Notes: generated from the sequence alone by a model not told the origin. A stretch of DNA of 5,664 nt from Betaproteobacteria bacterium (GCA_947467405.1 CANIIN010000208.1:1-5664), one strand, 5' to 3'; positions 1 to 5,378 are shown, counted from the stretch's first letter. Translations and numbers: made by a program.

Positions 1-955
1 CGCGGAGTGGAACCATTCGGCCACCCACCTGCTGCACTCGGCATTGCGCAAGGTGCTGGGCCATCACGTGCAGCAGAAGGGGTCGCTGGTCGACCCGCAA
101 CGCACACGCTTCGATTTTTCGCACGGCAAGCCCATGACGGTTGAAGAGATCCGTGTCGTTGAAGAGATCGTCAACCGCGAGATCCGCGCCAACCATCCGG
201 TTTCTGCACGGAGCATGAAATACGACGATGCCATCAAGGCCGGCGCCATGGCGCTGTTCGGCGAAAAATACGGTGACGATGTGCGCGTCATCGGCATGGG
301 TGAATTCTCCACCGAACTGTGCGGCGGAACCCATGTGACCCGCACCGGCGACATCGGGTTTTTCAAGGTGGTGTCCGAATCCGGTGTGGCCGCGGGCGTG
401 CGCCGCATCGAAGCCATGACGGCGGATGGCGCGCTGTCCTGGATACAGTCCCAGGAAAGTCAGCTCAATGAGGCAGCGGCGGCGCTCAAGACGCCGGCAG
501 CAGAACTGACGCAGCGACTTGCACAGGTGCTGGACAACCTGCGCACGGCGGAGAAGGAACTGGCCCGCATGAAGTCCAAGATGGCTTCGGCGCAGGGCGA
601 CGACCTGGCCGATCAGGCGGTCGATGTCGGTGGCGTGATGGTGCTCGCCGCGGCGCTGGAGGGCGCAGATTCGAAGGCCTTGCGCGAGACGCTCGACAAG
701 CTCAAGGACAAGCTGAAATCGGCGGCGATCGTGCTCGGGTCCAGCGAAGGCGGGAAGGTCAGCCTGATCGCCGGGGTGACGGCGGATCTGACCTCCACCA
801 TCAAGGCCGGCGAACTCGTCAATCATGTCGCCCTTCAGGTCGGTGGCAAGGGAGGCGGGCGTCCTGATATGGCGCAGGCGGGCGGCACCGATCCTTCCAA
901 ACTGGCGGAGGCGCTGGCCTCGGTTCGCGGTTGGGTCGAGCAGCGCCGACAATGA
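1..955 (+). CDS. alaS: Alanyl-tRNA synthetase, C-terminal part (5' end outside window)
   Basis: Alanyl-tRNA synthetase charges tRNA-Ala in the cytoplasm and hydrolyses mischarged Ser- or Gly-tRNA-Ala. Only the last 317 codons are present, read in the frame starting at base 2. The editing-domain zinc ligands are visible: HSATH (His codons at 14-16 and 26-28) and CGGTH (Cys 320-322, His 332-334). Other family hallmarks are QKGSLV, RFDFSH, GAMALFGEKYGD, MGEFSTELCGGTH and SGVAAGVRRIEA. A helical, probably coiled-coil stretch follows at about 455-600 (for example LRTAEKELARMKSKM). The C-terminal DHHA1-type domain ends in the glycine-rich motif GGKGGGRPDMAQAGG at 842-886. The catalytic aminoacylation domain lies upstream of the window. 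The stop TGA (953-955) overlaps the ATG of the next small gene, which suggests cotranscription. I see no truncation or frameshift within the visible part. Identification is by direct motif recognition and is very secure. Confidence 0.98.
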   Translation, partial: AEWNHSATHLLHSALRKVLGHHVQQKGSLVDPQRTRFDFSHGKPMTVEEIRVVEEIVNREIRANHPVSARSMKYDDAIKAGAMALFGEKYGDDVRVIGMGEFSTELCGGTHVTRTGDIGFFKVVSESGVAAGVRRIEAMTADGALSWIQSQESQLNEAAAALKTPAAELTQRLAQVLDNLRTAEKELARMKSKMASAQGDDLADQAVDVGGVMVLAAALEGADSKALRETLDKLKDKLKSAAIVLGSSEGGKVSLIAGVTADLTSTIKAGELVNHVALQVGGKGGGRPDMAQAGGTDPSKLAEALASVRGWVEQRRQ

Positions 956-1287
956 GACGGCCGGACATGAACACGAGCGCCATTTCACGGTCTCTGTCCG
1001 TGGCGTTCCTGTTTGGCAGCGGGTTGTCATGCGTTGTCGCAAGTGCTCCGGCCCTTGCTCAGGAGCAACCGGTCGAAGCCACGACCGCCTCGGGCGAGAG
1101 GGTGCGACTGTTCCCCAATGGTCGCTGGGAATACGCCAACGAACAGAAGGCAGTCGTGCAGCGCCAGGCGCTGGAAGTCGAATCGGCGCGCGAGCGCGCT
1201 GCACAGGGCGGCCTGCTGGGCGGCCGACGCCTCTACGAAGGCGACAAGGATTTCAACCGCGGCACGCTGAATCCGAAAATGCGCTGA
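952..1287 (+). CDS. Small predicted secreted (periplasmic) protein of unknown function
   Basis: This encodes 111 residues from ATG 952, which forms an ATGA overlap with the alaS stop. An alternative ATG at 967 would remove five residues and neither start has a strong Shine-Dalgarno, so the start is uncertain. The N-terminus looks like a Sec signal peptide: a basic n-region, a hydrophobic stretch (VAFLFGSGLSCVVA), then APALA before QEQ, with cleavage predicted after ALA (about residue 36). The mature part is roughly 75 residues. It begins with TASGERVRLFPNGRWEYA, a pattern of the kind 'T-x-G-x-x-V-x-L-x-x-x-G-x-W-x-Y' seen in small exported proteobacterial proteins. A charged helical segment follows (QRQALEVESARERAA), then a Gly/Arg-rich tail ending in DKDFNRGTLNPKMR. 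I do not recognise a named family and assign no function. The export signal and conserved-looking ends argue that it is a real gene rather than a chance ORF. Confidence 0.75.
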   Translation: MRRPDMNTSAISRSLSVAFLFGSGLSCVVASAPALAQEQPVEATTASGERVRLFPNGRWEYANEQKAVVQRQALEVESARERAAQGGLLGGRRLYEGDKDFNRGTLNPKMR

Positions 1288-1298
1288 AAACCGGGGGC

Positions 1299-1328
1299 TT
1301 GCCATGCACTGCGCTCTCGTGTTTGAAT
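1299..1328 (+). promoter_or_regulatory. Possible sigma70 promoter for the leader-aroG transcript
   Basis: TTGCCA (1299-1304, five of six to the -35 consensus) is followed 18 bases later by TTGAAT (1323-1328, four of six to the -10 consensus). TG lies one base upstream of the -10 (1320-1321), as in extended -10 promoters. The predicted start near 1335 would fall right on the Shine-Dalgarno of the leader peptide, giving a very short 5' leader. That is a weakness of this call; the real promoter may lie further upstream inside the preceding gene. Confidence 0.3.
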
Positions 1329-1334
1329 AGCCTC

Positions 1335-1339
1335 AGGAA
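1335..1339 (+). promoter_or_regulatory. Ribosome binding site of the leader peptide
   Basis: AGGAA at 1335-1339 precedes three in-frame ATG codons in a row (1340, 1343, 1346). Only the third is at a usual distance from this site (six bases), so it decides the start. The first two ATGs are too close. Confidence 0.6.
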
Positions 1340-1345
1340 ATGATG

Positions 1346-1414
1346 ATGAACGCGACCCTCTATTACTTTTTCTATTTTGGCTTTTCCCGGCCGCTGGCGG
1401 AGGAAAAGGGCTGA
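1346..1414 (+). CDS. Aromatic-rich leader peptide of the DAHP synthase attenuator
   Basis: This is a 22-codon reading frame, far below usual gene-calling size, starting at ATG 1346 and ending at TGA 1412-1414. Its core is LYYFFYFGF: codons 1361-1384 read Tyr-Tyr-Phe-Phe-Tyr-Phe-Gly-Phe, so seven of eight are Tyr or Phe. The peptide ends SRPLAEEKG. The composition, the AGGAA ribosome site, the Rho-independent terminator 21 bases downstream and the following gene for the first aromatic-pathway enzyme together match transcription attenuation as in the pheA (pheL), pheST (pheM) and trp leaders. The peptide is predicted to have no function after synthesis; its translation senses charged tRNA-Tyr and tRNA-Phe. 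Stalling on these codons should favour the antiterminator, and smooth translation to the stop should favour termination. What is seen is the frame and the pairings; the regulatory behaviour is inferred. Confidence 0.88.
   Translation: MNATLYYFFYFGFSRPLAEEKG
1381..1408 (+). promoter_or_regulatory. Attenuator pause/protector hairpin (segments 1:2)
   Basis: CTTTTCC (1381-1387) is perfectly complementary to GGAAAAG (1402-1408), seven pairs. Inside, CCG (1391-1393) can pair with CGG (1398-1400) around a CUGG loop. The hairpin lies within the leader peptide codons just after the aromatic run and locks up segment 2 (CTGGCGG, 1394-1400). A ribosome stalled on the aromatic codons would cover its 5' arm and open it. 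It corresponds to the 1:2 hairpin of classical attenuators. Confidence 0.65.
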
Positions 1415-1445
1415 GTCGCGTTCCAAGGACACCCTAAACCGCCAG
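1394..1445 (+). promoter_or_regulatory. Attenuator antiterminator (segments 2:3)
   Basis: CTGGCGG at 1394-1400 is complementary to CCGCCAG at 1439-1445, which is also the 5' arm of the terminator. The pairing can be continued across an internal loop by AGGG (1407-1410) with CCCT (1432-1435). Forming this structure excludes the terminator. The heptamer CTGGCGG recurs exactly at 1457-1463 as the terminator's 3' arm, so segments 2 and 4 compete for segment 3 with the same sequence. Confidence 0.7.
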
Positions 1446-1469
1446 AGCCGACAAGCCTGGCGGTTTTTT
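1436..1469 (+). terminator. Rho-independent terminator of the attenuator (segments 3:4)
   Basis: AAACCGCCAG (1436-1445) pairs perfectly with CTGGCGGTTT (1457-1466), ten pairs, around an 11-base loop. Six T residues follow the GC part (1464-1469). It sits between the leader peptide stop and the DAHP synthase start on the same strand. It would end transcription before the enzyme gene when aromatic aminoacyl-tRNAs are plentiful, rather than simply closing the upstream operon. Confidence 0.9.
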
Positions 1470-1525
1470 CATTCTGGGCCCCGGTATTCGATGGGCCTGG
1501 CAGAAATAAAGCATGAGACATGACC

Positions 1526-1530
1526 AGGAG
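1526..1530 (+). promoter_or_regulatory. Ribosome binding site deciding the DAHP synthase start
   Basis: AGGAG at 1526-1530 lies nine bases before ATG 1540. The upstream in-frame ATG at 1513 has no comparable site, so 1540 is preferred. Confidence 0.65.
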
Positions 1531-1539
1531 AGCAGCGCC

Positions 1540-2646
1540 ATGGACAGCAAGCAGGAAATGTATCCCGCACATTCGAATGCAGACCGTACCTCACTCACCG
1601 ATGACGAACGGATCAAGAATATCGTGCCGCTCCCACCACCCGAAAACCTGATCCGCTTCTTCCCCATTCAGGGAACGGCGGTCGAATCCCTGATCGCCGA
1701 GTCGCGCCGCGAGATCAAGCGCATCCTGCACGGTCAGTCCGATCGTCTGCTGGTCGTGGTCGGGCCGTGCTCGATTCACGACACCAGGGCCGCCGTCGAC
1801 TATGCGCAACGTCTTGCCGCAGAACGCCGCCGCCACGCCGCCGACCTCGAAATCGTCATGCGCGTGTATTTCGAGAAGCCGCGCACCACGGTGGGCTGGA
1901 AGGGGCTCATCAATGATCCGTATCTGAACGGCAGCTTCCGCATCGATGAGGGCCTGCGCATCGCGCGCGACCTGCTGCTGCAGATCAATCGTGCCGGCGT
2001 GCCGGCCGGTTCGGAGTTCCTTGATGTGATTTCCCCGCAGTACATCGGCGACCTGATCAGCTGGGGCGCGATCGGGGCGCGTACCACCGAATCCCAGGTG
2101 CATCGTGAACTCGCGTCGGGCCTGTCCGCGCCGATCGGCTTCAAGAACGGCACCGACGGCAACGTCAAGATTGCGGTGGACGCCATTCTCGCGGCGCGCC
2201 AGCAACACCATTTCATGTCCGTGCACAAGAACGGCCAGGTCGCCATCGTGGAAACCGGCGGCAACGAGGATTGCCACGTCATTCTTCGCGGGGGCAAGAC
2301 GACGAATTACGATACGGCGAGCATCACCGAAGCGGCCAAGGCGCTCAAGGCGGCCGGCCTCGATGAACATCTCATGATCGACTGCAGCCACGCCAACAGC
2401 CAGAAGAACCACATGAAGCAGATCGAGGTGGCTGCCGATATCGGCAAGCAGCTCGCCGGCGGCGAAAGGCGCATTGTCGGCGTCATGGTCGAGTCGCATC
2501 TCAAAGCCGGACGGCAGGATCAGAAGCCGGGCGTCGAACTGGAATACGGTCAGAGCATCACCGATGCCTGCATCGGCTGGGAAGACACGGTGCCGATGCT
2601 GGACCAGTTGGCCGAAGCGGTGCGCCTGCGCCGCAAGGCTGGCTGA
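1540..2646 (+). CDS. aroG: 3-deoxy-7-phosphoheptulonate (DAHP) synthase, class I alpha, predicted Phe-sensitive
   Basis: The enzyme condenses phosphoenolpyruvate and erythrose 4-phosphate to DAHP, the first step of the shikimate pathway, in the cytoplasm. The product is 368 residues from ATG 1540 (E. coli AroG is 350). Hallmarks in order are GPCSIHD (75-81), MRVYFEKPRTTVGWKGLIND (107-126), GARTTESQVHRELASGLS (179-196), GFKNGTDG (200-207), HVILRGGK (246-253), DCSHANS (281-287), GVMVESHL (314-321) and SITDACIGWED (339-349). Metal ligands by alignment to E. coli AroG are Cys77, His284, Glu318 and Asp342, all intact at a constant offset of 16. Ser227, in HHFMSV, matches E. coli AroG Ser211; Ser here is typical of Phe-inhibited isozymes and Gly of Tyr-inhibited ones, so Phe feedback is predicted. 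Transcription is probably controlled by the aromatic leader peptide attenuator upstream. The isozyme letter (aroG rather than aroF or aroH) rests mainly on that serine and overall similarity. Confidence 0.97.
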   Translation: MDSKQEMYPAHSNADRTSLTDDERIKNIVPLPPPENLIRFFPIQGTAVESLIAESRREIKRILHGQSDRLLVVVGPCSIHDTRAAVDYAQRLAAERRRHAADLEIVMRVYFEKPRTTVGWKGLINDPYLNGSFRIDEGLRIARDLLLQINRAGVPAGSEFLDVISPQYIGDLISWGAIGARTTESQVHRELASGLSAPIGFKNGTDGNVKIAVDAILAARQQHHFMSVHKNGQVAIVETGGNEDCHVILRGGKTTNYDTASITEAAKALKAAGLDEHLMIDCSHANSQKNHMKQIEVAADIGKQLAGGERRIVGVMVESHLKAGRQDQKPGVELEYGQSITDACIGWEDTVPMLDQLAEAVRLRRKAG

Positions 2647-2675
2647 CCGCCACCACGTCGGCCTGCGGCACGCCT

Positions 2676-2701
2676 CCTGCAGCGAGGCTGCCTCGCGCAG
2701 G
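2676..2701 (+). other. GC-rich hairpin after the DAHP synthase gene
   Basis: CCTGC (2676-2680) pairs with GCAGG (2697-2701), and CGAGG (2683-2687) with CCTCG (2691-2695) around a three-base loop, separated by a small internal loop. It follows the aroG stop by 29 bases but lacks a T tract, so it is at best a weak or Rho-assisted terminator or an RNA-stabilising stem. It overlaps the place where the -35 of the next promoter would be. Confidence 0.4.
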
Positions 2702-2702
2702 G

Positions 2703-2721
2703 GCGGCGTATAATGCGCCGC
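2703..2721 (+). promoter_or_regulatory. Probable promoter -10 (TATAAT) inside an inverted repeat
   Basis: A perfect sigma70 -10 hexamer TATAAT lies at 2709-2714, 35 bases before the next start codon, giving a predicted 5' leader of roughly 30 bases. It is flanked by a perfect six-base inverted repeat, GCGGCG (2703-2708) and CGCCGC (2716-2721). No good -35 is visible about 17 bases upstream, so basal activity may be weak or need an activator. Whether the palindrome binds a regulator is unknown. Confidence 0.5.
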
Positions 2722-2749
2722 TTCCCATGCCACCAATCATGACATCACG

Positions 2750-4336
2750 ATGACCGCTACCCCGCGACAGTGGTTGCACGGCCTGGTGCTCGTCACCGTC
2801 GCATTCAAGCTCTGGTTGTCGGCGGTCTTTCCGGTCACGGGCGACGAAGCGTATTTCATCTACTGGGGCGCCGCCCCGGCACTGGGTTATTACGACCATC
2901 CGCCCATGGTGGGCTGGCTGCTGGCCGGTCTTCTGCACCTGTCGGACGCGCCGTGGTTGTTGCGACTGCCGGTTACCGTCCTGCCCGCCATCATTGCGCT
3001 GGTGCTGTACGCCACGCTCAGGCGCTTGCCAGGCCATGACGCCGAAGGCAGGGCGGCGCTGGCTGCAATCGGCTTCCTGCTGGTTCCGATCCAGGTGTGG
3101 AACATCTTCATCACGACCGACACGCCGCTGGTGTTCTGGTCGTTCCTGTCGGGCGTGGCGTTCTGGATGGCGGTTCGCGCTCAAGGCAGCGCGGCCGTTC
3201 GCTGGTACGCATTGTCCGGCACGCTGCTCGGCCTGGCTTTCCTCTCGAAATACTTTGCTGTGCTGCTGGGGGTCACTTACCTGGCTTACATGGTGGTGTC
3301 GCCGCCTGCCCAGCGAAACTGGCGGGGACTGCTGATCGCCTTGGCCTCGGCGCTGCCCTTCGTCGCGATCAATCTGGCCTGGAACTACGAGAATTGCTGG
3401 GCCAATCTCATGTTCAATCTGTACAACCGCCACGACGATGCCGGATTGTCATGGAAGACGCCCCTGCTGTATGCGGTGACGGTGCTGTATGTGCTGTCGC
3501 CGGTGGCCCTGCTGGCGCTGGTCCGCGATCGCGCCTGGCTCGGCCGGTTGCGGTCCGACCCTTCATTGCGTGTGCTGGCGATGCTGGGAGGATTCCCGTT
3601 CCTGCTGTTCGCCATGCTGTCACTGGTCAAGCAGATCGGCCTGCACTGGGTGCTGTCATTCGTGCCGTTCTTTTTCGCCGCGGGTGCGCTGCTGTTCGAC
3701 GGCAAGGTCCTGAGGCGCGCGGCTGTGGTGCTGGGCGTGTTCAGTGCCGTGCACGTGGCCGTCATTCTGGTGGCGGCGGCGCTGCCCATGGAGAACTGGA
3801 AGTCGTCCAGGCTCTACGACGGCATCGTGTTCCATTTCCGCATTGCTGACGTCCTCAAGCAGTTGAAACCTTATGAAGGTGAATACGCCATCGCCGCGGA
3901 CGGATACTCAGCCGCCGTGACGGCCTCGTATTACCGTGGCCGCGCCATGGCAGGCGACGCCGCGACAGCGCCAGTCGCGGCCGCCCGCGATCCCTACGTG
4001 TTCGTGTTCGGCGAGGCGTCCTCCCATGCCCGGCACGATGATCTCGTCACCGACTTTCGTCCGCTGAACGGCAAGAACATTCTCATCCTTCGCAAGTCGC
4101 CACCGCAGGATGCCGACTATCGGCCGTACTTTGCCGCGGTGGACTATCGCGATTTCGACATAGCCGGCGCGCGCTTCCATCTCGTGCTCGGCCGCGGTTT
4201 CGATTACGAGCGCTACCGTGCTGCGGTGCTGGACAAGGTGCGCGCGCGCTACTATGCGATGCCGCGCTATCTGCCGGTCGGACATTGCGTGTTCTGCGAA
4301 CGCTACGCCGAGGGTCGATCGTGCCCCATACGGTAG
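2750..4336 (+). CDS. GT-C / PMT_2-type membrane glycosyltransferase (ArnT/GT39/GT83-like)
   Basis: This is a 528-residue polytopic inner-membrane protein. Enzymes of this superfamily move a sugar from a polyprenyl-phosphate carrier onto a protein, lipid A or glycan on the periplasmic face. A first membrane helix (about 11-29) leads into the first external loop with GDEAYFIYWG (31-40), whose Asp-Glu pair is the usual catalytic acidic site, followed by YYDHPPM (47-53). Further family signatures are TTDTPLVFW (122-130), GLAFLSKYFAVLL (161-173) and KQIGLHWVLSFVPFF (294-308). Many hydrophobic helices run to about residue 345. A soluble C-terminal domain (about 350-528) follows and ends with three cysteines in CVFCERYAEGRSC (513-525). 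ATG 2750 has no clear Shine-Dalgarno but is supported by the family-like N-terminus. The next gene, a UbiA-family lipid-sugar enzyme, starts 59 bases later, suggesting a shared pathway. Sugar and acceptor cannot be told from sequence. Confidence 0.88.
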   Translation: MTATPRQWLHGLVLVTVAFKLWLSAVFPVTGDEAYFIYWGAAPALGYYDHPPMVGWLLAGLLHLSDAPWLLRLPVTVLPAIIALVLYATLRRLPGHDAEGRAALAAIGFLLVPIQVWNIFITTDTPLVFWSFLSGVAFWMAVRAQGSAAVRWYALSGTLLGLAFLSKYFAVLLGVTYLAYMVVSPPAQRNWRGLLIALASALPFVAINLAWNYENCWANLMFNLYNRHDDAGLSWKTPLLYAVTVLYVLSPVALLALVRDRAWLGRLRSDPSLRVLAMLGGFPFLLFAMLSLVKQIGLHWVLSFVPFFFAAGALLFDGKVLRRAAVVLGVFSAVHVAVILVAAALPMENWKSSRLYDGIVFHFRIADVLKQLKPYEGEYAIAADGYSAAVTASYYRGRAMAGDAATAPVAAARDPYVFVFGEASSHARHDDLVTDFRPLNGKNILILRKSPPQDADYRPYFAAVDYRDFDIAGARFHLVLGRGFDYERYRAAVLDKVRARYYAMPRYLPVGHCVFCERYAEGRSCPIR

Positions 4337-4386
4337 CGGGCATGGGCGGCGTATGTCGGCCATTGCGCCCATGCGAGCATTGATGC

Positions 4387-4391
4387 GGAGG
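4387..4391 (+). promoter_or_regulatory. Ribosome binding site supporting a TTG start
   Basis: GGAGG at 4387-4391 lies four bases before TTG 4396. The frame is closed by TGA at 4381-4383, so no ATG or GTG lies upstream in frame. The next in-frame ATG (4426) would remove ten residues that look like the normal start of the family and has no comparable site. Confidence 0.55.
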
Positions 4392-4395
4392 ATGC

Positions 4396-5283
4396 TTGCA
4401 GCACGTTCGTGACCTGATCCGACTGATGCGCCCCTATCAATGGGTCAAGAACGGCTTCGTTCTGGTCGGATTGCTGTTCGGGCATGGCTGGAGTGATTCG
4501 GCGCAGGTGGCGGTCGTGATGCAGATGTTCATGGCCTTCTGCCTGGCATCCAGCGGCGTTTACGTCATGAACGACATCCATGACCGCGAAGCCGATCGCG
4601 CCCACCCGCGAAAGCAGCATCGCCCCGTGGCCAGCGGCGCCGTCGGGGTGCGGGAGGCGGCCATCTGGGTGGTTGTGCTGTGCGCCAGTGCGTTGTTATT
4701 GGCCGCTTCGGTATCCGTCGCCGCCGTGGCGATCGTGGCCGCGTATATCGTGCTGAATGTGGCTTACAGCAATGGCTTGAAGCATGTCGCGGTGCTGGAT
4801 GTATTTCTGATTGCCGCCGGATTCATGCTGCGTATTCTTGCCGGCACAACGGGCGTCGACATCGATCCATCGCCCTGGTTGCTGGGGTGCGGAATGATGC
4901 TGACCCTGTTCCTGGGGTTCGCCAAGCGCAGGGCCGAATTCGCCACGCTGGAGTCTGATCCCGGGGGTGAGAATGGTGCAATGCAGCGACCTTCGCTCGA
5001 TGGATATTCGGCGGCTCTGCTGGACCGCCTGATCGGCATCAGTGCAGCCGGCGCCGTCATCGGCTACGCCTTTTACAGTCTTGATGCGCGAACCGTTGCA
5101 CTTCATGGCACCTCGAACCTCATCCTGACGCTTCCCTTTGTCATTTACGGGCTGTTTCGCTATCTCTTTGCGCTGTATCGCAACGGAGCAGGAGCCGACC
5201 CGGCGAGGGACTTGCTGCATGATCCGCACCTCATCGGTGCGCTGGTCGGATGGTTGCTGGTGACGTGGTGGCTGATCGCCTAG
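4396..5283 (+). CDS. UbiA-family transferase resembling decaprenyl-phosphate phosphoribosyltransferase
   Basis: This is a 295-residue polytopic membrane protein, probably started at TTG 4396. The sequence RLMRPYQWVKNGFVLVGLLF (9-28) is the usual opening of the phosphoribosyl-transferring branch of the UbiA superfamily. The Asp-rich motif NDIHDREADRAHPRKQHRP (59-77; Asp60, Asp63, Asp67, Lys73, Arg76) and the second conserved region YSNGLKHVAVLDV (124-136), then GFMLRILAG (142-150) and GFAKRRAE (174-181), match the type known from mycobacterial Rv3806c. That enzyme joins phosphoribosyl pyrophosphate to decaprenyl phosphate, giving polyprenyl-P-5-phosphoribose, the precursor of polyprenyl-P-arabinofuranose. 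About eight to nine hydrophobic segments are visible. The tail DPARDLLHDPHLIGALVGW is also family-like. True UbiA prenyltransferases of ubiquinone or haem synthesis are less likely because of the HPRKQHRP context. Its neighbour, a GT-C glycosyltransferase, could use the lipid-linked sugar. Donor and lipid are inferred from family only. Confidence 0.85.
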   Translation: MQHVRDLIRLMRPYQWVKNGFVLVGLLFGHGWSDSAQVAVVMQMFMAFCLASSGVYVMNDIHDREADRAHPRKQHRPVASGAVGVREAAIWVVVLCASALLLAASVSVAAVAIVAAYIVLNVAYSNGLKHVAVLDVFLIAAGFMLRILAGTTGVDIDPSPWLLGCGMMLTLFLGFAKRRAEFATLESDPGGENGAMQRPSLDGYSAALLDRLIGISAAGAVIGYAFYSLDARTVALHGTSNLILTLPFVIYGLFRYLFALYRNGAGADPARDLLHDPHLIGALVGWLLVTWWLIA

Positions 5284-5333
5284 GGAAGCACTGATCTGGG
5301 ACGTGCCCATGGTCAGGACTTGATCAGCGCTTG

Positions 5334-5362
5334 CCATGAGAAGCGGTACCCATGAGAAAGCG
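5334..5362 (+). repeat. Short direct repeat CCATGAGAA(A)GCG
   Basis: CCATGAGAAGCG (5334-5345) recurs as CCATGAGAAAGCG (5350-5362), differing by one inserted A, with four bases between. It lies just upstream of the possible promoter of the next gene, at a place where regulators often bind, but two copies this short could be chance. Confidence 0.4.
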
Positions 5363-5369
5363 CGAGCCT

Positions 5370-5378
5370 TGCTACACT
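5370..5378 (+). promoter_or_regulatory. Possible extended -10 promoter
   Basis: TGCTACACT at 5370-5378 matches an extended -10 (TG, one base, then TACACT, four of six to consensus). No convincing -35 is seen about 17 bases upstream. It is placed to serve the downstream gene with an 85-90 base leader. Confidence 0.35.

Noticed and set aside
1024..1035. Possible lipoprotein box (GLSC) in the small secreted protein
   Set aside because: The -3 position is Gly rather than Leu/Val/Ile, and a good signal peptidase I site (APALA before QEQ) follows.
825..1343. Plus-strand open frame across the alaS end and the small secreted gene
   Set aside because: The Arg-rich translation without motifs is out of frame with both better supported genes.
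1340..1348. Triple ATG as a longer start of the leader peptide
   Set aside because: The first two ATGs are too close to the AGGAA ribosome site; only the third has a normal spacing. The aromatic core is unaffected.
1513..1539. Upstream in-frame ATG adding nine residues to the DAHP synthase
   Set aside because: It has no ribosome binding site, whereas ATG 1540 has AGGAG at good spacing; the extra residues match nothing in the family.
1591..2736. Long open frame (381 codons) on the minus strand opposite the DAHP synthase gene
   Set aside because: It mirrors the codon pattern of a GC-rich true gene, has no recognisable domain, and lies wholly antisense to a clearly identified enzyme.
2558..3433. 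Open frame of 291 codons on the minus strand across the glycosyltransferase start
   Set aside because: The Gln/Arg/His-rich low-complexity translation is typical of an antisense shadow, it overlaps two real genes, and shows no domain.
5291..5327. Inverted repeat CTGATC/GATCAG after the UbiA-like gene as a terminator
   Set aside because: Only six pairs with a 25-base loop and no T tract; too weak to call.
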